A stretch of 64,000 nucleotides of DNA from Struthidea cinerea. Lineage: Eukaryota > Chordata > Aves > Passeriformes > Corcoracidae. The notes under the pieces are model-generated. The model made no database searches. It had not been told where the DNA came from and worked only from the letters and a program-made list of their open reading frames with translations. How positions within the stretch are numbered: the first letter of the stretch is position 1; every line of letters starts with the position of its first letter. The stretch is taken from the NCBI GenBank assembly GCA_013397865.1, contig VZTI01003267.1, positions 1,472,902 to 1,536,901 on the forward strand, written 5' to 3'. Below, piece by piece: positions 51,240 through 61,740 of the stretch. A program made the translations under genes and the position numbers.

Positions 51240-53453
51240 CTAAAATGCAGGAACAAAATGGTCAGTGAAGCAAAAAATACTGTTCTTTAACTTAAACAGA
51301 CACTTTGCACCTGCTCTGAGTTCTAATCAGCAGCACCTAGAGCAATTTGGAAATTCAGCTGACAGCACTAATTAAATTTTTGATCCCTGTCAAAAAATGT
51401 CTGGCTATATATTTTATTTTTCTTCTAGGTACTACAAACAAATAAATTAATTCCTTGAGCACCCTGCATGTAGCACACTGTTCTGAATGCACTCACCATT
51501 CATTAAAATGTATATCTGAAGTTAGCCATATTACCCAAATGATTGTATAAGGCTCACTATACAGTGTAATTGAATGCACAAAGTCTGAGCCAGCTCTTAA
51601 ACAAATTACCCTTATGTGGCTTGTAGCATCTGGCACCCATTTTTACTACATGACATCTGCTCAGTGTAAAATAGTTGGCGTCAGAATGTCTGGTCATATA
51701 AAAAAATCACAAATGTAATCAGAAGCAAATGGACTAAGAGAACAGGGCTTTATCACACAGCCTCATGCAACATAAATATTTCATTAATTATGTCTAAACA
51801 AACGTCACTTATTTTTCTGCTTTAGGAATATTATCACATCATTCGGCTGTTGATTAAAATGCCATAAGAAGTCAGGAAAATCCATACATCACAACAATAC
51901 ACTCCATAAGGAAAACTCAAAGGCTGCCTTTGGAAGAAGCGTGCTTTCAGAATTATAAATTAAATTACATTTAATTGCAGCAATTTTATCACGCCTGTTT
52001 TTCCAGCATCTTGTTTCAACTGGGTGTAAATATTTGCATTTCTTCTTAATTTGTCTAATGCATAGCTTCATTCTCTTTATTTCAGAAAATAAAACCGCTT
52101 TTGGAACATCTGTCTCTATGCTTCAACCTGCTACAGGGTTAATGGTTAACAGCTGGGCATCTTGGAAATGTACGTTATTTAAAGCTAACAGTGTTAGTTT
52201 TTCTTTGTATCTACAAGGTAACAGTTGGCTTTCTAGGTGCAAGCTGTATTCAGATTAAAATCACCTCCCCTTTTCCCAGTGTAAATGTTTCTTCTTTGCC
52301 TTGTTCTGGGTCCCAGGGCTGAAGCAGGACTTTTGCCTCCAGCCCTAATTTAAACTCAGGATCCACGAAACATGTTCATCCCAGACAGTAAAGCAATAAA
52401 AGCAAATCCAAGTGATTTGAGGCAGAAATTCTGAGTTGTTTTTTTTTTTTTCAGTCCTTGTGCTCAGTGAAGCTGCTAGCGCCGAGGGCTCAGTGGAGCA
52501 GACTTGGGTCCTGCCGTCCTTTCTGGGATGCAGGTCCTTGAGCACGGAGGTGCACTAGCGCTCCAGGTGGGTCTCCAGCCTCACAGGGGCCTCTGCTCCA
52601 GACCTGCCCAAGCTGCCAGCCCACACCTCCCCGCCTTGCAGTGCTTGGAGAAGGGACCCAGCTCCTGCTTGGCCCTGCCAGGGGCTGGTGGCTCACGGGT
52701 GCTGCGGCCACACCACTGCCACACGCTGCCCATGGGCTGCACAGGACTGCTGCACTCCACCCCTGTGCCCAGCAGGGACAGTCAGACACAGCCCTTCCCA
52801 GGCGTGCGGGGCATCAGCCACTGCTTCTTTTAGTGAGGAAACTCATCCGCCTTGCTTCTCCCTGCGCAATCAAAGGTTTGCAGTAACCACCCCACTGGAG
52901 AAATCAAATTCCACAATATGCAAAGGGCAAACCTTGCAGCCCAGCAGGGCTGGAAACACAAGCAATTACACGCTTCCTTTCTTCTCTCAGCTGTGCTGGA
53001 AATAAGTGACCGCTTCCCTTGTCCTCCCCTTTGAGGGATATCAATAATTTAGGAGGCGTTACAGGGTCTAGAGGAGAAGCAGCCTGCTCCAACACAAGGG
53101 CACCTGCTTCCTCCTTGGGGGTGTGCCTCAGGAGCTCTCTGCCTTTCTGGGACAGAGAGAGGGTCAGTGACCTCCCAAAAGGCTTCCAAGGGCCGTCTCA
53201 TGAACACAAGGAATCTGATGCCTGTGTACAGAATAGATTCACAGCATTCCCAGTCCTCCCAATGCCTCGCTGCTGTGGAGAGCCAGGTATTTGCAGCTTG
53301 CTCTGCAGAGAAAAGCCATTCAGATTGCTCCAAAACACCTCGCCCTTTCAAGGGACCCCAGTACCCAAATCCTGTTTTCTTCGGCTGTTTCTTTGTGAGA
53401 GAGACCAGAAATATGCTCTAAAGTGTACCCCAGATGCAAATTTCAACTTTAAG

Positions 53454-53524
53454 ACAACAAAACCAAGACAAACAAACAACAGAAAACCCCAAACCAGAAC
53501 CCAAAAAACCCCTCAAACCAAACA
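53454..53524 (+). repeat. A/C-rich low-complexity tract
   Basis: Repeated CAAA, AAACCCC and AAACC motifs inside the 6.3-kb MICAL2 intron. Confidence 0.8.
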
Positions 53525-56500
53525 GGGTGGGGTAGGCAGAACTTAGCCAACAGCTGTGAGAATTTGGACAAAATAAACATAAAAACATTCAAACTTAGGG
53601 ACTTTTACTGAGTCACTAAAATCTGAAACTTAGAACTGCAATACTAAAGTTAGATGATAATAATTTGCCTCCAAATATGCCAAGCCTTAAAGCTTGATCT
53701 TCTACAGAACTGATCTCAAAAATGCAGGCTTTTTTTCCAAATATTAACTCAAGTCTTCTAACCTTGGACTTTCACTTTCCAGGCATCTCATTCCTTCAGA
53801 TTGGGAGTTATTTATTACATATTTCTTATTCCCTAAGTACTGTAGCATCTCCTAATTTCCTAATTAACTTATGTTACACTAGATCTTTCCCTCCCCATGT
53901 AACAAGGCCTCGGATGAAAGTGCAATGCTTCTGAGAACCTCTCCCTTAACATGACCATCCAAGGTACTCGTTTTCCCAGGATACTTGAGGTCCTCTGAGA
54001 AACAAGGGAGGTGTCACATGACGAGGCTTATAAGGTGATCCCTTGTGTTAGATGTGGGAGAACTACGGATTGTCCTGGAGGTTTATAGGGAAAACCACCA
54101 CTGGTGTCAATCTGCCTGTCACAGCTCACTTCCCTTTCTTTCCTGGGATGTTTTTGTGTCATGGTAGTGACTGCAGCCTAAATACACACGATGTCTTGGA
54201 GCAGGAACTGTTTTGATAACATGATGCTATATTAATCTGTTGGCTTCCTCTGTAACTGTCCAAGACTGCATATTTTTATAAAGTCATGGGAGTTAATCAT
54301 GACCACTGTAAGAACTTCAGTGTTTTACAAAAGAGAGAGATAAAGTTACACATATCTCCTGGTGTCCAAAACCAGATGGAAGCTGGCATGAGGTAGGAAA
54401 TGAAAAGAATGTCCAGGAGAAATCCAGTAGAATGACCACTAGAAAGAGAGGACTCTCCGCTTCTCCACAGATTTCTCCTGTGGTCTTATGCATGTAATTA
54501 ATCTTCTAGTGCCTCAGTTGCCCTTCTAAAATACAAAATCAGTTCAAGAGCAGTGTCCTCACTGAGCAGAACACTGCAAACACACAGACTTTCCGTGGCA
54601 CAACGATGCAGTAATGGGAACCTGAAACATTTGCAAGCAATCCCTTCTCAGTCTAAGGGTGCATGAAATCAGCAAAGTGAGTTCATAGCACGTTAATTTT
54701 TCTCATCAGCTGAATTTGTTATCATGCTTAAAGTATCAGTAATTAACATGGCACTTTGGCATTTTTTTGAATTTCAAAAGGGCAAGTAGGCTTAGGAGAG
54801 AACAGTTAAATTGAACAATTTTACTGATCAATTTTTTTTTAGTGAGGGGGTTTACTGCAGGTTGGAACACGAAGCATCAAAGGACAAAAACCTTAAAGAT
54901 ATTTGTGCAGTAAATCAAAAATCTGAAACAGCACTTAGGAACTCTGGTGTGGTTATTTGTGGGCAGTTGTATATTCTACAGGCAAACTTTGGATTTATTT
55001 TTTTTTAAACCAGTCTCTCCCTGAAAAGTGTGCATGAACCCCCATTAACCCAGTAAGCTTTGTCTATGTCCCACACAAGTTGTCTATGCAGCTGGATCTC
55101 TGCACGGCCCCAAATTTCCAAGTGGCTCTGAGGACGAGCTCTTATGAAACAGAGGGAAAGTGTTAGGCAGAAAGCCTTAAAATTAGGCTTCAGAATATCA
55201 GGAACTGGAATGACCCATATGGGAGGTGCAGCTGCAGGTGTAAGTTTGAACAACGGGCAATCTGCTGCTAAGATGCTTCGTTTTTCTGAAGATTGCTTCT
55301 TCCTGCTGAGCTTTGGCTGGGGGCTGAGCACGTGGCAGGAAAGGACAGGAGGACAGAAGATATTAAATATCAGAAGCGGTTTCCAAGTATTTGGTTACTC
55401 CCCAGGGGATTTCTCTGCTGTGAGCTGGCCCAGGCTCATCTCAAGCCAATGGACTTTTATCACCCAGCTCATTCTCTGGATCCACAAGCCACTGAGGGGT
55501 AAAACAGCAGTGTGATGTAATACCAACCATACATGCACAGAACAAGTTTGGCCCCAAACAGAATAGGAAAGCCCTAGTGCAAGGAGCCAAGAGGAGTATT
55601 AGAAGGAGTCTCATTAAATTGGCTTCTGCAAGGTGCTGGGAGTAATTTTTTTTTCATTACAGAAATTTTCTGAAAGTTGTGGTAAATTTCAAGAGAGGAA
55701 AATAATAGCAAGAAATGTGGGCTAAAGCTTGTCATCACTTCATGACTAAAGTTTGCCAAGCCTGGGCCTCTGACAAGGGCCTGTGTGAGACAGAAATGCC
55801 ATTTTTGAGAGCCAAGAAGGACTCAGCTCTTCACCAATTTGATTTACTCAAATATGAATGTTTTAAAGACTTCAGAGAACTACAATGTTGAAACCCTGAA
55901 GATAACAGATTACTGGGCAAATGGCTAGATTAGAGCTTCATTTTCCATTTTTTTTCTAAACAGACTTTGTATTGCCTATATTTAGTAAGTGTAATAATTT
56001 AATAATTACTCTTTTGGCTTGCACAGCAGAGGAATGCAACACGTTACACCAGCATGTTTTTCCAAAATATTTTCAACGTCAATAAGGTATAGCATTATTC
56101 AAACCTTACAAGAGCTTTTCCCATTTTAGTAGGAGCACAACATACCAATTATTGTAATGCATTTAGTTAAGAGCAAGTCAGGTTGGCTCAGTTGATGGGC
56201 AGTGATGAGGTACAGACTCTGAAAAGGCCTCCCATTCAAGACCACAGAGAGAAGTGTGAACTAGCAACTCTCTGTGGCTTCAGTGCAGTCCTTAGCATCT
56301 TCTGGCTCAATGGGAATGCCTGGTTTTGTGAGTCGTTAGATAAAGGATGCTCCAAGAATCCAATCTGAGAATTCAGGAATGAGAGCAGGAGTTATTCTCT
56401 CAGTTTTAATGAGCTCCAGATCAAGTGGCTTACACACTGTACCTTCCTCACAGCGTGTGGCAGTTCTGAAGCAGAAGGGATGCAAAAGGATCTGGCAGCT

Positions 56501-57510
56501 CACTGGGAACATTTCAGTGACTTTACATTCTACATACAGATTTTAGTGCTACGGCACAGCAGCAATTTTGTGGTTGCAGTTTGGGCTGCAATTTAATAAA
56601 GTAAGAAACAAGCAGGAATGTTGACAAAACTCAACAGGTTATTTAGTTAAATAACTGAGACTTTCTGCAGTGGAAAGATGGATCACAGAGAAAGACAGGT
56701 GGGTGCAGCCCTCATGCCTCATATTTCATACCTGAATCTGTGCTGCACTTAATTCTTCCTGAGCCTGTGCTCAGATTACTCAGATTGCTCTTGGTCTGAC
56801 ATCGATATTTCTTGGACTCGTCTGCAATTCTAATACTAACCTTGCTCTTGCAAGCAAACATGAAAATTGATGCCTTTTAATCACTGCCCAGATAGACTCA
56901 CAAATAGGTCAGAGGAGGTCAATAAGGTGCTCTCTCCTCTCAAATTAAAGGGGATATTAATGACACTGCAAAGCTCCCAAAAGTATGTCCACAGCTCGGT
57001 CATTCTGACAGCAGAGCTGAGGAAAGACCTGCTGAGAAAGCACAAACAGAGCAAAGCTTCTTGCTGTTGCAACCACAGTGCTTCAGTCTCTGGTTCCTCA
57101 TGGGAAGAAAAACAAATGTACTCTGCACTGCAAAAACTGGAGGTTTTGGTGCTCATCCTTCTGCTTGCCTGCTGGAGCCCTCCTTCCACCACTCAGTGTC
57201 ACCACAGAAGCTGCTCTGCCCGGCATCCCACCCTGCCTTGCTACCCTTTCCACCTCTTCAGTAGAATTCCCTGATCCAAATGTGTCTGAACAGCAGCGAG
57301 CAGCAAACCAAATTTGGGTCCAGTGAGCTGCGTTCTGCTTCCAAATCCACTCTGCTTCTTTAAATCTGTAGCAACTCCTAAACTCTAGCCAAAAAATGTA
57401 TTTATTAAATCTCCTTAAGTAGAAAGTAACTAGAAATCAAATATAATGCACAATAGATATGTGCTTGCATTATCACGCACAGGTCTTCTGAAGGTGAAGT
57501 GCTGTTACAC

Positions 57511-57553
57511 AATAATAATAGTAATAATAATAATGATAACAGTAATAATAACA
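57511..57553 (+). repeat. AAT trinucleotide microsatellite
   Basis: An interrupted (AAT)n run lies just inside the intron that follows the large MICAL2 exon. On the minus strand it reads as TTA repeats, giving a leucine run if the intron is retained. Confidence 0.93.
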
Positions 57554-57577
57554 AAGTAATTCCACTCAGGTCCTCAC

Positions 57578-58904
57578 CTGTGAAAGGATAACACAACCTC
57601 TCTGGAGAATGGTCCTTCGTGACAGGCAGAGATGACACCAAGGAATTCCGTTCCCTTTCACGAGCTTTACTTCTCACTCTGTTGAATAGTGACCCTTTTT
57701 GTGCAGAGTCATCCAGACTGTCCTTGAAGGAGTTCTTGGGCTCTGAAGATGAAAGAAGCATGGACTTTTCCTTACAGATACACATCTCATCTATGGGAGC
57801 CCCTAGAGGACTGTCGTCAAAGGTAAACCTTTCTAGGAGTCCTGGGACTTCCTCCATCCCAGTGCAAACTGATTTCTGAGGTATATGGGTTTTCTTGGAA
57901 GGCCTGTAGGGTGTGAAGGATACCTCTTCCCTGTAATCCCTTAGAGATATCTCTTCAGAGCTGACAGAAGAATGAGATGGATTTGAGAAAGGGCTTCCAT
58001 CTCCTAAATATTTTCCTGCCCACTCCCTTACTTTAGGACCCTGTGACTGAGTGTTGTTGTTGTTCCTGTTCCTTTGGCTTAGGGAATACCCAGGAGTGCT
58101 GGGGAAGCTGAAGAAAACTTGTTCTGAAGAGGCTTTGACTTTGCTCTCCGAGTCCTGCTTTAGTCCTTCTGGAGTCGAGGTTAGAGGCTCCCAAATGGAC
58201 CTTTTGATAGCATTGGCTATGAGCCTCAGTGGGGATTTTGGCTGGCCGGCTGCATGCTCCCTGGAAACCACATCTGGAACCCTCAGAGCATCCTTTGTGT
58301 TGGCTGACAAAGTTGGTGGAGCACCATCTGCAGATAAGAGAGGCCCAGGACAGCCGGATTGTTTGAACACTTCTTTTGTCCAGCCAGCATCCTTCTTCTC
58401 CGGGGTCCACGGGGCTCCATTGTTTCCATACCCTGGACTGGTCCCACCCAAGTCTGTCCTGTTTGAGCCGTGCAAGGGTTGCTGTTGCATACGAAGCCCC
58501 AGCCTCTTTTTTGCCTCCTTTAACTCTTGCTCAAGCTTTTCTTCTGGGTGCCTGGTATTTCTGCCATTTTTCTCTTTCAAATCCAGAGATGACAGCAATT
58601 TTGTCTTCCTCTTAAAATCCTCTGGTTCAGAGGTAAATTTCTGTGTTTTTTCCTTCCAGTCCCAGGCTGAGTGTATCCCAATGTCACTCTCTGTGTCTTC
58701 AGGCTCATAAAAATCAGCAGCCAGGGTCCCATTATCAAGAGGGGTCCATGGAGAACCTGTGGTGCTGCTCTGGAAAGGACAGTGGGGAACAGAGTGATGT
58801 TTGTCTTCAGGCATCTCCCTGGCTGCTTCTTTCCTTTGAAATACTGGGCTGCAGGGTTTGGAATGTCCTCTTGTAATTTCTGGTGGCTTCTTGCAAGAAG
58901 CCAA
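57578..58904 (-). CDS. MICAL2: MICAL2 large disordered-region exon (about 442 codons)
   Basis: This 1327-bp exon opens right after a T9 tract and TTCACAG acceptor at 58905-58907; its first codon is TTG (Leu), so it is an internal exon and not a translation start. It ends at TTCACAG|GTGAGG (donor 57572-57577), leaving one G that is completed by the exon at 51239. The protein is Ser/Pro/Lys-rich and probably disordered. It has two similar PWTP motifs (SPWTPL, APWTPE), a short helical heptad stretch (EEKLEQELKEAKKRLGLRMQ), and KSPLRLIANAIKRSIWEPL, an amphipathic segment that I recall from MICAL2/MICAL-like C-terminal regions. Near its end is the basic run RVRSKARERERN. Mammalian MICALCL, which corresponds to this region, has been reported to bind ERK2. 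The frame stays open 172 bp into the following intron. Confidence 0.9.
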
Positions 58905-60628
58905 CTGTGAAGTGCATGGAAAAAAAATTATTTTAGGGATATAAAAATACTGCTTTGTGTAGCTTCTATTTCATAAAATATTTTAATCCATTTTAATCTT
59001 AATAGTAATGAACATAATATTTTATTTGCACACAAATACATATGTAAATTATAATGTAAGAAAAGCTTTTCCCCCTAAAGGGCTAATATTTCTCTAGGAG
59101 TGGAGATCTAATACTACTGGAAATTTTAATAGTCTAAAAATAATGTTATTCATGCAAAGAATCTGTCCTTATTAATTACCTTTAATATTTTCCTTAGAAA
59201 GAAACAGTCCTACCTCCAGGAAAACAGACAAGAGCAGATCTGCTCTATTCTCCTGTGTGTGTTCCAGTTGCATCACCTTAGAGTTTTGAACAAGCACAAG
59301 AGACCATTATCCATCCTCTCCAATTGTTTTTATTGCATAAACATATTGCATGTTTATGTAGCGCAGGTAGGAATGAAAGAAGTGACCCAGACAAGATTAT
59401 AAAATGCAAGATGGTAGTTTTAAACAATTCAATTAGTTCTCTCTCATGATTATTTTTCCTTTGGTAAAGGTTTAAATTCATTACTCCAGCCACCAAAATC
59501 TTCTGCTGAAGATAGGAACAGGGATAAATACCCACTTTATGTAGCCAGCAGAACAAAACTAGAGTTCTTCGTTCCGTCTTAAAAGGGAGGCATTTTATCA
59601 TCAGTGCTATGTGATAATGGATGGTGTGAAGATTGAATTCCTATTTCCATTTATGTGCCAGATACCCAAATTCACATGGGTGAAGCCATTCATCTGTCTG
59701 ACTTTTCATTTCCCAGAAGCATGAGAAGTAAGGTAATAATGATTCCACTCCGTTTCACACTTCTGTTTGATGACTAAAATTATTATTGGCCAGGATCTCA
59801 GATAGCAAAATGTAAGAAACACAATAAACAAATAAACAACCTCTTAATCCTCGTTGTTAGAGTAAGAAGAAGGCCACTAAGCAGTGCTTGCAGAGCAGGA
59901 GCTGATGGAGTCCCCTCTCCCCACGCACGGCATGGCCAGGCAGCATTGTGCAGCTCTGCTCTCCTGGGACATTCCCTTCCTGGCCCCATTGTCCTGCACC
60001 GGATTTCAGCTACCACTGTGGATGTGGAAGAGCTGATTTTTTTTCCTAGCACAGGCCCTAAGGTCAAGCAATTCTAGTGATGTTTAGCCCAAGGGTGAGG
60101 ACAACTGTCCAGGACACAGAGGATGTGGGCTGGTCCCTGCTCCACCTGGCCCCGGGAGTCCAGGAACATGCTGCCCTTTGCTCGGGATGGTCGGTCATGA
60201 CTCCTCCTGCTGCAGTGCTGTGCTCATGGCAGGCCCACCCTTCCTCGTCCTTAAAAAACCCCCAAAATTTAAAAAAAGCAGAAAATACCATGGAAATCCT
60301 AGGTCCTGAAGGACACAGAAGATGGTCCTGAGTAGTGGGAGATGTGAAACCCTTTTCCAGCCTAAACTATTCTGTGATTTTATGACTGATGCATCAGGTT
60401 AGTGGCTAACTCCTCGTGTGATCGAGGCCTGAGTCTCACAGCCACTCGATTTGGGAATGATTGCAACAAATCTAAGTCTCTTCCCTCCTTGGAGCACAAG
60501 TATAACACCAGCCTCAGTGGTTACTGTGAGGACCAAAACTATTTAAAGGAGCAGAGACGGCCTGCTGAGAGCAGACATGCCCCAACAGTAGTTACAGTCA
60601 CTCTGCCCTGCACAATTCTCCTGCCTAC
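58905..60628 (-). other. MICAL2: MICAL2 intron
   Basis: This intron lies between the 98-bp exon and the large exon. It contains a plus-oriented CR1 tail near 60340-60390 and otherwise AT-rich unique sequence. I see no gene. Confidence 0.75.
60340..60390 (+). mobile_element. Short degenerate CR1 3' tail, plus orientation
   Basis: CCAGCCTAAACTATTCTGTG followed by ATTTTATGAC resembles the CR1 3' end (AACTATTCTATGATTCTATG consensus type). The sequence to its left is too diverged to place a 5' boundary with confidence. Confidence 0.6.
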
Positions 60629-60726
60629 CTGTGTTTGGGAGTGCTCCTCTGCAGCGCCACTCTGACAGCTGGCTGAGCTGTCCTTCCAGTGGAGCCCAGG
60701 TTTCTTGCTCGACAGCAGAGGAAAGC
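60629..60726 (-). CDS. MICAL2: MICAL2 upstream exon
   Basis: This 98-bp exon has acceptor GTGTCTTTTGCAG at 60727-60728 and donor ACACAG|GTAGGC at 60623-60628. Two bases complete a Gly codon, then 32 codons follow, beginning FPLLSSKKPGLHWKDSSASC and ending EEHSQTQ, in phase 0. The exit phase matches the phase-0 entry of the large exon at 58904, and the entry phase matches the exon at 61621. I do not recognise a domain; the case rests on splice sites, phase chaining and position. Confidence 0.75.
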
Positions 60727-61620
60727 CTGCAAAAGACACAACTTTTACCTTCACATTGGTATTGACTTTGTCTTAAATGAAGTCTGCAATTAAAGAACGA
60801 GAGTAGAAGATTAAACAGCCATCTGGATAGAGTTAAACCTGGAGAACTGACCTACAACGTTGAAGTTTATGGCCTCGCTCACATGTGTGTGCATGCTGTG
60901 CCAAACACATATGGATATTTTCAGCAGTGGACCTCAACTGCTTCCACTTTTTGGCTGGACGTAGTGAAGCAGCTTTTGAGTTCCAGGAAACTTTCTGGAA
61001 AACCAGCCCTCTTTAGAGGGCCTTTGGGCCTCAGAAGCAGAGGCAGTCAAAACAACCTGGGACTTTTGAACTTTGGGTAATTCCAAGAAATGAAGAGAAT
61101 GGATGACTTCTGAGAGGGCTGTCCATCAGATGGAGAAAAAATGGGAAATGCATCCACCTGCAGGCAGCAAGGACAGAAAAGTCCTGCAGTCTCCCAAGCA
61201 GGGACAACAGGCAGCATGATGGAGGCTCTCCTAGGATCAGGCAAGGTAAAGAATTGCTAAAGGAGGCAACTTGCACCTGAAGGAAGTCAGGAGAACTTTC
61301 CAATATTTGTGCCTGTGGGAATTTTACATAACAAATAATCTTTGGACAAACAAAAGTATCCCTGATCCAAGATATTATCATGTCCGGCTATAACATGACA
61401 AGTATATTTATAGCTCAATTATTAACTCCCAAACCCAACCATTAGTTCTGATATCCATGCACATTCCCAAAGCAAACTTTGGTTCTTCTACATAGGGATT
61501 AAAAGCTGCATAAGGACAAAAGCAACACTGCAGAGAGAGAGGGGACAGCTCCTGCATGTGGACTTCAACAAAGGCGAGCCAGGCAGGGAGGCCAAGTTTC
61601 CTTTCCTCTCAGTGTCTCAC
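60727..61620 (-). other. MICAL2: MICAL2 intron (0.9 kb)
   Basis: A phase-1 intron between two small upstream exons. Nothing notable is seen apart from chance open frames. Confidence 0.6.
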
Positions 61621-61740
61621 CTCTTTGTACCCAGTCTTGATGCAACTTGTTATGTTGGATCAAGACTGGAGGGACACACTCTGCTGGAGCCTGTAAAGGA
61701 ACTCCTGCAGGGATGGCAACCAGGGGCTGACCTGTATATT
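61621..61740 (-). CDS. MICAL2: Probable MICAL2 exon (acceptor uncertain)
   Basis: The donor is AAAGAG|GTGAGA at 61615-61620, leaving one G that joins the next exon's GC to make Gly. The frame reads TGQPLVAIPAGVPLQAPAE and on to HNKLHQDWVQR, with no stop. Three acceptor AGs lie close together: TTACAG before 61740 and ATACAG before 61731 (both phase 1), and GGTCAG about 5 bp further in (phase 0). The 5' edge is therefore ambiguous. No known domain is recognised. Phase continuity with the downstream exon is the main support. Confidence 0.6.

Larger units (their letters stand above)
51240..57571 (-). other. MICAL2: MICAL2 intron (6.3 kb)
   Basis: This is the intron after the large exon. It starts with the donor GTGAGG, followed within about 20 bp by an AAT microsatellite. 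It also holds a GC-rich patch at about 52470-52830 and an A/C-rich tract at 53454-53524. The exon phases on either side match (phase 1), so no missing exon is required. Confidence 0.8.

Noticed and set aside
58051..58710. Plus-strand open frame of 219 codons opposite the large MICAL2 exon
   Set aside because: It is the antisense shadow of a real coding exon.
58915..58917. ATG just upstream of the large MICAL2 exon as a translation start
   Set aside because: It lies between the T-rich tract and the AG of the splice acceptor and is in a different frame from the exon.
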